Notes: generated by a model from the letters alone, not told the origin. A DNA stretch of 64,000 bases from Himantopus leucocephalus (GCA_003993805.1 RSEF01000005.1:43621988-43685987), one strand, 5' to 3'; positions 1 to 12,308 are shown, counted from the stretch's first letter. Numbers and translations: made by a program.

Positions 1-1978
1 ACAAGAGCACTTTGGAAAAGATTGGAGAAGAATGACAGGGTACCTTGAATAAACCAAAAGGGAAAGAGATTGCAGTGTGTGTGTTCTAGCAACAGCAATT
101 TAATCAATTTAGGTGCATCTGTGCTACCCGTCACTTTGCTGGCTGTTTGTGTTTCTTTTGCCTGGGTGACTTGAGGCATGTATGTCCTAGCCGTATTTTT
201 TAAATGAAGGCATATTCTGTTGAAGTAAAGATTACACGTGCACATGAAGAGCTAGATATGTGTGAAAGAGGACATTAAAAAAGCCAACAACGACCCTGCT
301 CTGAGTGATTTGGGGGTTTTTTTGAAAACCAAGCATTCAAAATTGAGGCATGCTGGAAGTAAATACAACATCTTCCCCTTTCTGCATTCCTTTCTTTAAT
401 TACAGGCTCATGTTATTGTGGACTCCTGATTTGTTTGTGAGGAAGAAACAATCATTAAGTGAAACAGGTTTGTATTGTTAGAAAATTCTGTGGTCTGTGA
501 AACCCCTGTTTTAGTTGCTATAAAAATTATGGTGTCTTTGGAATAATGAAGAGGAAGGAGGGGGTCTAGTTAGTAATTAAAGAACTTGGATGCCACCGTG
601 GGTACTCGGGTTGTGTTCCTATCTCTGCGGCAGTGTTCTAGAGTGATACTTTCTTCCCAAAAACTGTTATGTTATAGAAGTGAGTGCTGGACAGCAGAGG
701 TAATGGATTGTTATCAGTGTATACTTCTATTTTGGTCTCTTTGTGTCCCCAGGAACAACAGTTTGAAAGCTGATCACTATATGTAGTGGACTGTGAATCC
801 CCCCTAAAAAAACTGTTAGAAAGAAGTAGAGGGAGTAAAGAGGAGATATTTTAAAAATGAGGCATTTTGTTCACGTTCTTTAGCAGCATCTGATCGTGCT
901 AAGGAGGGTATAAGTAGCATCTAGCTCCTCCAGATGTCAGCTATTTAGAGAAACACACACCAGAAGTTCTGTGGACAACAAATGACTGAATCCCACGCAG
1001 GATGCTCTTCTTGGCAAGAGAAGAAATGGGAGTGAGTGGGTGTTCCTATGCAGGATGGGATGGGCAATTACAAAAATGGGAGATAGAGAGGGAGAAAAAT
1101 GAAGATGGATGGAGGTAAAAATACCTGCTAAATGCCAGCTGTCCTATTTGGATGGTGTGGGATTGTTGCCTGGAGTAGTCTCAGTGCTTTGTCTAGTCTG
1201 ATTTTAACCCTATAAATTTTTCTACCATGACTTATATAACCTAAGCTATGATAAGCTCTGTATAAACATCTGGATATGTATTATTTTCAGCCTGTAACTA
1301 GCGACCTAAGAAAACCCAATAATGAGAGCAATTTGTTGCAATACAGCTTGCTGGGAAAAAGCAAAACAAAATGATTAGACCATCCCCTGTTGAAAGCAGA
1401 AGCTTTTCAGGGACATATTTCTTGAGATGAAAATTTTATTAATAAGTTGTTTGAAGTTCAGCTTTTTTTTTTCCTGGGGACGGATCAAAAAGTCTCATAG
1501 AACCCACAAATAACCAGATGGTTTGGAGGCTCCCCTCAGATGCCACCTATTTCCCAACAGAAGTTGGAAACATGCTGTCATACTAGTTTTGAAAATTACC
1601 TTTGCATAATATTTTCCTGCTACCTCAAACTGCATTAGATAATTTATTTCTCTTTCTGTTCAGTGGTTGGCTCTGACACCAAACTGATGCTTGCGGGTGG
1701 GGAAGAGAGGCAGTGTCCTGGCCTTTGTGTTCTAGCCAGTCTAGGTCCTCTTGCCAGTGCTAGATGAAATCTCATGTTTCCAGTGGAGAGTAATGGTTGA
1801 TCAAAGTGGCACAAAATTACTCACCTTTGAAGGTTTCCTTCTGCTCCTTCCTTCTGGTGCTATTTCTGTCGTCCTTTAAGTAAAACATGCTTCATTATCA
1901 TATACAGATCTAAGACACTGAATTACCCGTTTCAAACCATACTTTAGCTCTGGTACTTCTTTTACAAAAGGTTTCATA
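1..1978. other. Non-coding, no recognised feature
   Basis: AT-rich sequence with stops in all frames and no repeat I recognise. Probably intron of the alpha-neurexin-3 transcript. Confidence 0.6.
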
Positions 1979-2317
1979 GAGTAATAGAATCATAGAATGG
2001 TTTAGGTTGGAAGGGACCTTGAAGATCATCTAGTTCCAGCCCCCCTGCCACGGGCAGGGACACCTCCCACTAGACCACGTTGCTCTAAGCCTCGTCCAAC
2101 CTGGCCTTGAATACTTCCAGGGATGGGGCCTCCACAACTTCCCTGGGCAACCTGTTCCAATGCCTCACCATCCTCATAGTGAAAAATTTCTTCCTAATAT
2201 CCATTCTAAGTCTACCCTCCTCCAGTTTGAAACCATTACCCATCATCCTATCACGATATGTCCTTCTAAAAAGTCCCTCTCCAGCCTTCTTGTAGGCCTC
2301 CCTCAGAAACTGGAAGG
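1979..2317 (-). mobile_element. CR1 LINE 3' end, avian type, cut by a gap
   Basis: The sequence is the reverse complement of a CR1 3' end. Its 3' tail repeats (ATAGAATCATAGAATGG) are at the low-coordinate side, followed by GGTTGGAAGGGACCTTGAAG and the conserved CCTGTTCCAATGC and TTCCTAATATCCA segments. This covers the last part of the reverse transcriptase frame and the 3'UTR. It is 5'-truncated, as is usual for CR1, and runs into a 100-N gap at 2318. Confidence 0.95.
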
Positions 2318-2417
2318 NNNNNNNNNNNNNNNNNNNNNNNNNNNNNNNNNNNNNNNNNNNNNNNNNNNNNNNNNNNNNNNNNNNNNNNNNNNNNNNNNNN
2401 NNNNNNNNNNNNNNNNN
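2318..2417. other. Assembly gap (100 N)
   Basis: Exactly 100 N, so probably a gap of unknown true size. The left flank is CR1 and the right flank is LTR-like, so the missing sequence is probably repetitive. Confidence 0.95.
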
Positions 2418-2843
2418 TGCCTCATGCTCAGTATAAAAGCTGAGGGATCAAAAGGTCAGGTCTCCTTTCTTCAATCACTGGTGTCCGAAGAGGAGTTTGC
2501 CTGTTCATTTGCCTTTGATCCCGATCCGTGCATTCCTGAATCCAGATCTGTCCATTGCTGAGTCCAGTCTGGGACTTTCCCAGTGCCAGCTGGTGACGTG
2601 GTCATCATCCTGGGAGCTTGATATGGGTTGTATATATTGTATATATTTCATTATTTTATTTTGATTATTTTATTAATATTTTCATTAAGGTAGTTTAGTT
2701 TATTTTCTAAACGTACAAGTGTCTCTCTCTCTCTCTCTCTCTCCTTCCTCTCCCTGAAGGGAGATGCTCTCAATTCTCTGAAGGGAGAGAGGTCAGAGAG
2801 CATCTGTCGTTTGTTTCAGTGGCCAGTCCGATCCAACCCACAA
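2418..2843 (+). mobile_element. Probable endogenous retrovirus LTR (partial, solo)
   Basis: The block has LTR-like order: a TATA box in AGTATAAAAGC at 2432-2438, a T/A-rich stretch (2620-2700) ending in a TTTAGTTTATT motif common near the 3' part of avian LTRs, a CT tract (2721-2743), and an end resembling the final bases of avian ERVL/ERVK LTRs (TTTCAGTGGCCAG then CCAACCCACAACA). The 5' part is in the gap and no internal viral genes are seen. The family is unassigned and a non-LTR origin remains possible. Confidence 0.5.
2721..2743 (+). repeat. (CT)n microsatellite
   Basis: About 11 CT units, within the LTR-like block. Confidence 0.9.
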
Positions 2844-3819
2844 CACTGTCCTGTCCAATAAATAGCACATCTGTGCTGGGACCAGTTTACACCTTATCTG
2901 TTATATACAGCCTGTCAGTGAGGGAGTGTGTTGCTCCTTCCCCTTCTTTGTTTCTACTTCCCAGTTTTCACAGCTGCCTGGTGCTTAAACGCCACTTACT
3001 CCTAACGTCTGTACTTGCTCTGGTGTTAGCATTTGCAGCTCCAGTGGGATTTTGTTGCTGCTGGGTGCCTCCCCCTGCACAAATTCCCTCCCATTTTGCT
3101 CAGAGACGAAGGTGCTGGGTAAAGGCAAGTGTTCGGTTTGAGGAAGAAGGCTTTTTGCATCCATGTGACTAGCACAAACACTCTTTGAATTACAGGCAGG
3201 ATAGAGGATTTGACAAGACAAGGAAACTGCTGGTGTCTCAGGAGACCTGCAGCACTGGAGGAGCTTGTGCAGATGGAGTGGAGTTTGAGACCCTGGGGAA
3301 TGATAGGACAACTGAGGTGCTTCACAAGGAGAGGGGTGTTTTTAAAGCAGTTCATCCTCCTTACGTTTATTCTCACTATTGTGCTTTTGTTGAGCTTCTC
3401 TGCAGGAGACCAAGTGTCCCAATAAGTCCTCTGATCAGTTGCCGCAAATGTACCTGGAGTGTATTTTGCTTCCATCTGTTTGATTTCTTTGTGTGGGTGC
3501 GTTGCATGCCTTGAAGCCAGGGCCTGTCCTCAGTAGTATTAAATATATCAGCAGGGAACAGGTAGTTGATGCTGTACCGCTACCCATCCCATCGTAATGC
3601 TACAGTGACCTAAGCTGCATTTTCTGAAAGTTGCAAAACCTTTTAAAAATCTCAGTGAAAAAGGCCTAGGAACCTGTGGACCAGGGCTTAGCAGTATTTT
3701 CCATGCTAAAGAATATAAAACTGGAAGTAGTTAGCAGGGTGCTAACCTGAGTCCTCCTTCTATGCAAGAAAGACAAATGTCTTACAAGCAATGTAAGCAG
3801 GAGTATCATCAATGAGATA

Positions 3820-4110
3820 CATGAAATAATTGCTCTTCTGTATGCAGTGCTCATGAGACTTCATCTGAAGGACTGCATCCTGTCTGGGGCGTTGCACATC
3901 AAGAAAAATATAGATATTTGGAAAAGGTCTCTAGGAAACCAGCAATAAGCACAGTCTAAAACCCATGGATCTCTGAGGAACAATAAAGCAAATGTCCTTG
4001 TCTAGGGAGGAGGGGCATAGCAGGAGTTTTCAAATATGTAAAAGATATCTGTAAAGAGGAAGTAAATTATCTTTCTTCTACGATAGGGCAAGAAATAACA
4101 GACGACAATA
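3820..4110 (+). mobile_element. Old, diverged CR1 fragment
   Basis: The sequence follows the sense strand of the C-terminal CR1 reverse-transcriptase region. ATTGCTCTTCTGTATGCAGT, then a GTGAGACCTCAC-like segment (ATGAGACTTCATCTG), then GTCTCTAGGAAACC and a GGAGGGGC segment appear in CR1 order. Many substitutions and small deletions leave no open frame. Confidence 0.65.
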
Positions 4111-4122
4111 TTGCAACTGAAA

Positions 4123-4148
4123 ATGTGTGTGTGTGTGTGTATGTATGT
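4123..4148 (+). repeat. (TG)n microsatellite
   Basis: About nine TG units followed by ATGTATGT, directly after the old CR1 fragment. Confidence 0.85.
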
Positions 4149-5034
4149 TAGGGAATTACAGATTGCTAGGAAGGGAATGTTCAGAAGACTGATAAATCAG
4201 GCCAGTTTTAAACTTTAAAACAAAACTTTACTGAACTCATTAATTAGCAACACACTTTATGCTAATGGTTAATTCTCAATCATTATCATTAATTATTACT
4301 TTACATACAAAACTATTAGTCTTTAACATTTATGCCTTAAATTAACTGTGACTATACAGTACCATAGAGCTAATTTCTCTATAGTTAGCACTGACAGCTA
4401 CTGTCCTTGATGGTCTTAGCTGCAGAAGAAGAGGTGAGAAGAAAAGGATGAGACGAGTTGGAAGTGATGCTGGCTTGTCGTCTTCCATGTCGAATTTCCC
4501 TTTGCATACCTGATGTTTTCATGCTACTTTCACTCTCCCAAAAGTGAGATCTTCAACTGCTAACAGTGCTGCTTCTCATGTTCTTTTTTCCCAGACATGT
4601 TTCATGTGTATTCAGCAGGATGCCCTGTCTCTTTGCATCTCTTAATCTTTTCTTGTCCTTTGCTGAAACTTTTTGTTACTTGGATGCCTCCTATGAGCAA
4701 CTAACCACGTCTTGTTTGCTTGTTTGGCAGTCATGTTGCTCACATCCTTAGTGAAATGCTTACATATACCATCACAGTGTTGCAATATATTATATACTGC
4801 TGTTAGTTAGAATATTTAATATGTTTATATCTGGGCACAAGGAAAGCTAATATTAATTATATCCTGATTAATGCATTTGTAATTTGTAGGTGTCACAAGC
4901 CACTTCTTTGACTACAGCAAATTTGTGAAAAGGAAAAAAATAATCTGTTGATAAAGTTGAGCACCGATATGTATTTCTTCCAGAGTCATTGATTCTTCAT
5001 CATTGCAAGCTAGAGAACATGATCAAGAAAGTTG

Positions 5035-5105
5035 CAGGTAAAGTTTATCCTGCCTTGGCACAGAGAGGTGGACTGGATAGCCTCTTCAAGTTCCTGGCTG
5101 TCTTG
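5035..5105 (+). mobile_element. Old CR1-type 3' tail
   Basis: Contains CCTGCCTTGGCACAGAGAGG, then GGACTGGATAGCCTCTTCAAG, which follow the 3'UTR of older amniote CR1 elements (sense strand). It is short and lacks the terminal octamer repeats. Confidence 0.6.
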
Positions 5106-5120
5106 TCTGTTGTGAGCCTA

Positions 5121-5368
5121 GTTACTTGGAGGGAAAAAGAATTTATTTCTACTGTGGTTGAGAATAACTGGACTGTATACTGTGTACCACCTGTGCAGGT
5201 TGTGTAGCACAGGCACCGCATGCAAAAATGGCTGTTTCCTTTGNGTTACTTGGAGGGAAAAAGAATTTATTTCTACTGTGGTTGAGAACAACTGGACTGT
5301 ATACTGTGTACCACCCTGTGCAGGTTGTGTAGCACAGGCACCGCACGCAAAAATGGCTGTTTCCTTTG
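5121..5368 (+). repeat. Direct duplication around a single N (5244)
   Basis: Copies at 5121-5243 and 5245-5368 (about 123 bp) differ by two SNPs (AATAAC/AACAAC and GCATGC/GCACGC) and one C indel. They abut a lone N. This is more likely two alleles or contig ends placed in series than a real tandem repeat. Confidence 0.85.
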
Positions 5369-7539
5369 GGTGAGGAGAAGGCCATCTAATGGTCTTATTG
5401 TTGGTTATACCTTAACCAGTAAGTTGGTTTGCCACAGACTGTGCAGCATGGGCTCTTTCAGGGTTAAAAGCAGAAGAATTGTTCCCCACAGTGTCTTGTT
5501 TTGCCTTCCAATTTTTTAGCTTTGGCTGCTCTGACCTTCTTTTTCTCTTCATCTTCTGCACACTGACAAGGTATACATCTTAGGAAATTACACCTACCAG
5601 CAGCTCCCACACGGGCAGGCTCGGCCGCAGGAGATGTTTCACTCTTTGTCTGGCTGGTGGTGAGACATTTGTGTCATTGAAAGATTTTTCCCCCTACATC
5701 TTTCTTTGCTTTTCTTTTAATTCTTTTTTTGGCGGTCAGGAGACTACAGCAAACACCAGTCACCTGGCAGTTATTGCTGCGAGATGAACAGGTGATTACA
5801 GGCAAAAGCCAGGCACGATGATAGGTGGAAGAGAGAAGAGAAGCAGAGGGGAGCCTCTGCACAGTGCCTATTAGAGAGCTCGCTTTTCATTAGCACAGAA
5901 GCCAGTTTAAAGGAGCAAAAGCAACAGTTTTTTCCAGCTTTTCCTTTCTGTGTCAGACAAGATTTCTTTGAGTGCAAAAGGAAAATAAAAGTCTCCTTTC
6001 TGCTCTCATGGGTAAAAATTTAAATAGTTCCCTATTTATCACAGCAGATATTTTAACTCCATCTATTCCCTGTCTCTTTCTACTTCAGCCTTGCAGGTAC
6101 TATTTAAGTTTTAGAACTCAGAGCTCTTCAAAAATAATTTCCCGGCTCTTTTCTTCCCCACTAAGAATTCATGACATAAATGTTAGTTCTGCAGTGCTAA
6201 TATTTAGCACTAGTGTGTAAGGTGCTGGACTGGCGGACCTTGGAGATCTAAATCTAGATCTACGGAATAGATACAGCCAAGATGACAGTAGGTCACACGT
6301 CCTCCTCTGTGATCTGCTGGTGTGTCTAACCTCTTGCTGCTGTGAGAGTCACTAAAGGCAAGGGATTGCAGCAGCGTGTTATCACAGGCAAGGCTCACAC
6401 TTAGACTGGAAACAGGCTGTTCGCCTTCACCTTAGACTTGCCAACACTGATTCCAACCATAGGGAGAGCAAGGTACACAGATATATTTTTGTTTCCAAAA
6501 ACATAGTAGCTACTTGCATCCATAGTATCAGTTGCTAGGAGTTATGCTAGAGATGAATTTGGCTCAACATAAAATCAAGCTAATTGCAGAGTTGGTTAGA
6601 AAGTAGTCTACCTATAAGAGGGGGCCGTTATGAATGATGGAAATCAGTTGTCAGCACGTGCTACAGGTCACTACCATTTTGTTCTGGTATCCTTAGTGAA
6701 ACATAGGTAGCAGAGGCACCAAAATGTGAATTCTGTGACAGAAACGTCAGAAAATTAAGCCATCAGGCTCCTTTCCTTTGTTGGTGATTCAGTAACTATC
6801 TAAGGTTGAGCAGTGGGCAATCCTGATTTCTTCAAATTTGGCCAGTCTTCTGGTTTCTGTAATCTTTCTGAGTCTGAACAAACCTTTGATAAAAAGTCAC
6901 ATTGCCTGAAATTATCCAAGAAGTAGAAGCTGATTCTCTTTCTCTGCCTGACAAGATTTGAGCAGCTGCCATTGAGCCCAGCTTCTACTGGGAGTAAAAA
7001 GGATAGATGCGGCTCCAGCCTTCTTGGAGGAAATAGCTCTGCAGCCGCACAGGATCAGTTTTCTCTCAGTGAGATGAGCTTCTGCTTAGCCCACTTTGAT
7101 AAAGTACCCCGGGGCAGGGAGTGCTTGTGAGACAAAAGGGGGGATGGTGGGTACTTGAATAACAGCAGTTCCTCATGATGGTTGAAGTAAACCAAACCTG
7201 GGCATCCTTCATTTAACACAAAGCACATTCATAATTACTGGTCTGGTAGAGGGTCCAAAGTGAGAGAAGGATCTTGTCCTAATTTCTGAGGCAGCTTTAG
7301 GAGAGGATGCTTGCTGGTGTCCTGTTCTAGTAGCCAGGGGTATCTCTGCGGCACATTCAGCAAAGATGGAAAGGAGGCGTACAAGCTCAGGGCCGAAAGC
7401 AGTTGCACTACAGTCGCTCCTGTGTGAGGCCACTATCGCCAGTATCTAAGCCTTTCTGTTCTTAGGTTCACAGACAAGCAGACTTAAGGCAAAACCGGTA
7501 CTTTTTGCTCATAAAGCTCATCCAACATACATTAGCTCA

Positions 7540-7690
7540 TGCCTTTCCAGCAAGTCTGTAAGTTCTCTGGGGAAGGGACTCTGTGCTTCTGTTAGTTTAC
7601 ATAGTGCTGAGTACACTGGCTTGTCCTTTATACATTTTCTAGTAAACAGGGCGAATTCTAACATGTTATTGTCAGTTTGCATTAGCAAAT
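7540..7690 (+). mobile_element. Possible L2/CR1/MIR-type 3' tail
   Basis: GTAAGTTCTCTGGGGAAGGG, then ACTCTGTGCTTCTG and TAGTGCTGAGTACACTGG, resemble the 3' tail of ancient amniote LINE/SINE families (gtaagctctttggggcaggga ... agtgcctagcaca). The similarity is recalled, not computed. Confidence 0.4.
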
Positions 7691-9649
7691 TCTGATGTTG
7701 CCTCTTTCCCAATAATTATTGATTAATGCTTATCAAAATGAGATATATTGCTGTATTTGTGTGTGTCCCCACACTTGTTCCTGCTTGTTTCTGCTAACGT
7801 AGGACTGTATGTGTGGAATTTCAGAAAACAAAAGCCTGAACTTTGCAAGATTTCTGGCCCTTAAATTGGAAGCTTGACAGAACTGAATTTGTGTCCGTCA
7901 TCTTCTGTCAAAGCTCCCAGTGGTTACTGTTGCTTTTGGCTAACTTACTGCTAGCCCAGGCTAACTGGTTGTAATCAGCTTTCTTCTCACAAATGAACAT
8001 CAAGGGTCAGATCTCCCTTCATTGATGTCAATCCGCTGGCTCTGTTGAATTTACTCACCCTGACATAAATGAGAACAAAACTAGCCTCCAAAGCTTCTGT
8101 ATTAGTTGCTTGTGGCAAACTGTGGTCCCTTGGAGCTGAGCTGAAAAGAGAATTAGACCTGCCCTATATCACCAGTAACATGTAAGACACGTGCCTCAAC
8201 TTTTGTAGGTAACTGCACTTACTTGATGCTAAAGGAAAGCACAGAAGCCCTGAGAATAGATTGCTCTTTTTTTCCAAAGGTACAGAATAAAACTGAGAAC
8301 TACAGGGACTGAAGGGAGTTGGTTATATGTAGAAAAACTACTGCATAGCAGCTGCGTGCACAGTCTTCAGCCCTGTCGTGGAGCAACCCTTCCTTTTCCC
8401 TCTGGATGAGCAGACACTGATAATTCTTTGGCGCTGCTGGGTCTTACCTGCCTCTCAAGGCTGCCTGCAGAGAGGCAGCGGTGACAAGGACAGTGAGGCA
8501 CCAGGGACTAGTGTCAGAGCAGTTAATTCTGCCAACAGTGCTGAGGAACTTACCAGCTTTTTGGTCACTGCTGTCCTCAGCAGTATTTGAAGTAACTTGC
8601 TAAAGACAAAGGTGTCTATATGCCAGTCCTAAGCTCTCTACAGCGTGCAATCCCCTCTGGTTTATTTTATTTTATTTAAGACTCTATTTTAAGATCATAA
8701 GTGAACATGTTCTCGCCCTCCTTCTTGTTCTTAGAAAAGTGTTTCTTTTAAAAAAAGAATGGCACTGTTTTGAACCTTGAGAGAAACAGTTCAGTCTGGG
8801 AAAAGCTTTTGGGTGACAGGCTGTTCTAGCTGACCTTATTCTCTTAACCTTATTATATAGCAATTGTGGCTCGTTAGCCTCTACTGGGTGGAGCCAGAGC
8901 TGTCATCTCTCTGGCAGTCACCCCGTATTGCTAAAAGCTAATGGAGATTCCCCTTTGGGTCCAGTTTTAGAGATCTGTGATTGTAAAGCAGAGCTGACTT
9001 TTTCAGTTCTGAGTGCAGCAAAGTAATTAACAGCTAAGATTTAATAGGAAATATAGAGAGAGTTGTACTTGCTGACACAAATAAGGTAGAGTACAAACTT
9101 TTCCTGGGCTTGAAGCCAACTGGCTCTCTTTCTGGGATTCTAGAACTCAGAAACAATTGCTTTATTATTTCTCATTTCTGCAGAATATGGTGGCCCTCTG
9201 CTCTTTTAGTAAAAGAAACAGCTATGTAAGAAATAAGACTACCTTTCTGATATCTGTAGGGAGCAACTTATGATGGGAACCATTATCCTTTAAGGCACCC
9301 ATCTCAATTCTGAAGATGCAAGGACATTTAGGAAGACTGGGTGTTTACCCAGATGAACTAAACTAATAGGAAAATAACAGTGCCTCTTTTGAAGTAAATC
9401 TGGTGGGAATAATGTTGTTGAAACTTCATTTCTGACTATAAACTTCCCCTTGCCACCCAAGAGGGGAAACTGCAATTGAAATCTGCCCTCTTCCTGCAGA
9501 GGTGCTGCTAAATAAATGAGTCACCTGTGAATTACAGGGCAGTAAATACATCCACCGACACCTAATAAAGCAAGGCAGAGTGAAGTTCCAGTACTTTACG
9601 GTGTCACCAGAACCCTATGATGTATTTATAGCCAGCTTCCCAGTTTTTC

Positions 9650-9677
9650 CTTTTTATTTATTTATTTTTATTTTTAT
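9650..9677 (+). repeat. TTTA/TTTTTA simple repeat
   Basis: A short T-rich, low-complexity stretch built from TTTA and TTTTTA units. Confidence 0.8.
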
Positions 9678-10714
9678 GGTGTACTCCTACGGTTTGGCTT
9701 TCTTGGCCTTTCTCCTTTTTGCCTAAGGCGGTTTACCCGATGGTTTGCAGTGAAGGAAGGTTGGTAGGCAGAACTTAGACAAGGCAACTCCCCAGCACAG
9801 GGACAACACACAGCAGCTCTCTATTTCTCCTGTTCAGGGACTACCAGGCATGTTCTGTCTTTGGCCAGGGCAGTTTGAAGTGATGCTCATCTCCTTTGTA
9901 CATCCCCTGCACCTAAGCTGTGGGGAAGGGTTGGTGGCAGACTGAGTGAGGAAAGGATCAGTGATCTGTTTTGGAGCTTGGTTATTTATCGTCCATTGAG
10001 GGCTCCGCCTCTCGCAGCAGCCCAAGAGGTTGCCAGCATGAACAGGGGCCCAAGTACGGCATTGCTGTTGTTGCATCACTAGCTGGGTCTGAAATTTATC
10101 CAGAACGGATTTCCTGTGTTTTACAAATAAGCTATTTGGTGATGTGTATTTAATACACATCCATTCCCCTCTCCCCTAAATCAAGTCGCCTACAATTTAA
10201 CTACACAATAAATATTTCAGAGTACTTTGTCTGTGGACTGGGTGAAAGTCAGGATTTCTGTGGCGAGGGATTCAAGGTGGATGTCAGCAGCATCCTCATG
10301 GGTCGGCAGCCTTTCAAGAGTGATGTGCCAGGTTATATTCCCTCTCTTCTCCCAAGTACAGTTAGGAGCAGGAGGCGGCTTCCTCTTGAAGACAGGACCC
10401 TTCTTGGTATCCCACCACGTATATGGCAGCAATTTCAGTCTCCTCAACAAAACTCAGGGCCACGAACAGTTGTCTTGCACAGATAAAACTGCTCTGTGCC
10501 CTGTGCGTGGCAGTGCAAATCTGCCAGCCAGCAGGCACCTGTGCCACAGGTTACTCACCCCTGTCTCCGGCTGCGTGCCCTGTTGTGAGGAAGGCTGATA
10601 TTCACACTTTAAGGCTAACAAATGGCCACCAAATCAGTCAAACGTTTATACTAACAGCATGCACTTGTTAGGATGGAGAATCTCAGTGTCTGTTCTGTTC
10701 AGTTCCCATGTCTA

Positions 10715-10860
10715 TCAGTCACTCACTGGCTCAACACCTCTAAGCCTCTGTTTCCTTATCTGCAAAACGGCACAGTAATACCTAAAGCTGTTGAATGGCT
10801 TCATTAATAAAAGATTTTAAAGCACTCTGAGATTCTTAGGTGGCAGATGTTGGATAAATT
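10715..10860 (+). mobile_element. MIR-like SINE relic
   Basis: TAAGCCTCTGTTTCCTTATC then TGCAAAACGG matches the hallmark MIR core (CTCAGTTTCCTCATCTGTAAAATGGG). It is followed by AAAGCACTCTGAGATTCTTA, as in MIR/L2-type tails. Old and diverged. Confidence 0.65.
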
Positions 10861-11299
10861 TGAAAGTAATATTCTCGCTTTCCAGCTTTACCATCCACAA
10901 TCATTGATTAAACAAAACACTGAAGTATTTCTAACTGCTCTAGCCCCTGATTTAGATCACTTAAACTATAATATAGGTTACTAGAAAATAAATTACAAGC
11001 ATATCAGGCTCAGCTAGAAGTACTAGATGTGCAACTTGGGCTGATCATTACAAGATGCTGACGTACCAAATTGAGATCAATGACCGAAAACAACACATCT
11101 CTGCGTTAGGGATATGCTTATGAAATGAGTCAAGCAGGTTTCTGAGGTGCATGTGAGCACACCTACAAACATGGATCTGGAAGGGAAAACAAGGAGACTT
11201 ACAGTCATAAACAATTTACTCCGGTTTGAATGAATAAATGAAGAAGAGGGAGGCGGTGCGGTGCAAGGCCAGTCCTGGGGCCTCTTCCAAAGGTCCTTA

Positions 11300-11370
11300 T
11301 TGACTCCCTGAGTGATCTTGCATAAGTCACTTTGCTGTCGGTGCCTGGCTTCCCCAGTGTGGCTGGGGAT
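11300..11370 (+). mobile_element. MIR-like SINE relic, short
   Basis: GAGTGATCTTGCATAAGTCAC parallels the MIR core GTGACCTTGGGCAAGTCAC, followed by GTGCCTGGCTTCCCCAG in the position of GTGCCTCAGTTTCC. Confidence 0.55.
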
Positions 11371-12094
11371 TTTAGCCATGCAAATTGATAGGCAATAAAT
11401 TACTAGATAAGGCTACCACATTTATTTATTAATTTATGGGCTGCAAATTCTGGCAGCAGTTCTCACTCTCCGAGGATTAAGTGCAAATGTGCCTGTTTGG
11501 ACTCAGCCTATTGTTGCGGGAGCATTAAAAAGGAAAAAAAAAAAATCCCTAAAAGCAGTACGGGGTTTTAATGAGCGCAGTCATTCCTGGTTCTCCCTTT
11601 GCTCCTGTGCAGCTGCGGCCGCAGGACGAGCGCTTAGGACGGGGCGGGGGGGGCGGCGGGTCCCTGTGGCACAGCAGAGGGCCGGGTACCGGCGGCGCCT
11701 CCCACCCCCGCCCGCACGCGTCCCGCCGGGCTCCTGCCCCCGCGGCTCCTCCGGCTCCGCGCCCGCGGAGGGCCGCCCTTGCGCGGCAGAGCGGGACCGC
11801 GGCGTGAGAGGAGGTGTCCCTGGCAGGCGGGCACGGCCCTCCCCCCCCCGCCGCCCCCGCGCACGGACCGGGCGGGCGCGTTTCCTCAGGGGCTGCTCGG
11901 GGCGGGCAGCCGCCGCGGCCCGGCCCCCCGCCCGCGGGGGCGGATACCGGGCACCGGTTGCCCGGGGCGGGGCGCTCCCCTCCGCCGGGGCAGCGCTGGG
12001 GATTCCCGTGACGAGCAGTTTTTGGGGTCCGGGGGGTTTCCCGCCGCTGCTGACAGCGCCGCCGCCACCCACCGGCCCACCCCCTCCTCGCCCC

Positions 12095-12129
12095 GGGGGG
12101 GGCCGGGCCGGGCCGGGCCGGGCCCGGGA
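12095..12129 (+). repeat. GGGCC tandem repeat with G-quadruplex potential
   Basis: A run of eight G is followed by repeated CCGGG units on the + strand. At least four G-triplets are separated by two-base loops, which fits the usual G-quadruplex pattern. It lies in the CpG island about 170 bp upstream of the octamer. Confidence 0.7.
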
Positions 12130-12266
12130 CCCCCCGCCGGCGGGGCCGGGGGCGGCGAGCGCGTGTGTAAGGCACCGGCGCATGAATGGCGGGGGCGGTG
12201 CCGCCCTCCGGCCCCGCCTCCCCCCGGAGCCAGCCAGTCCCTCTGCGGAGAGCTGCCGCCGCCCTC

Positions 12267-12271
12267 ATTGG
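12267..12271 (-). promoter_or_regulatory. Inverted CCAAT box, distal
   Basis: ATTGG on the + strand (CCAAT on the - strand), a candidate NF-Y site 19 bp before the octamer. It pairs with a second copy 42 bp downstream. Confidence 0.55.
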
Positions 12272-12289
12272 CTTCGCCGGGGCCGGGAT

Positions 12290-12297
12290 ATTTGCAT
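12290..12297 (+). promoter_or_regulatory. Octamer motif ATTTGCAT
   Basis: A perfect ATTTGCAT octamer, the classic POU-domain (Oct/Brn) site, lies inside the TATA-like string GATATTTGCATA. In this GC-rich setting it is the only AT-rich patch for hundreds of bases. It may act as a POU site, as the TATA-like core, or both. Confidence 0.6.
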
Positions 12298-12308
12298 ACG
12301 GCTCGCCC

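Larger units (their letters stand above)
5370..10700. other. Non-coding, presumed alpha-transcript intron
   Basis: Apart from the possible LINE/SINE tail near 7540 and a TTTA-rich stretch near 9650, no gene, RNA or repeat was recognised. None of the short open frames matches a neurexin LNS or EGF exon. Confidence 0.55.
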
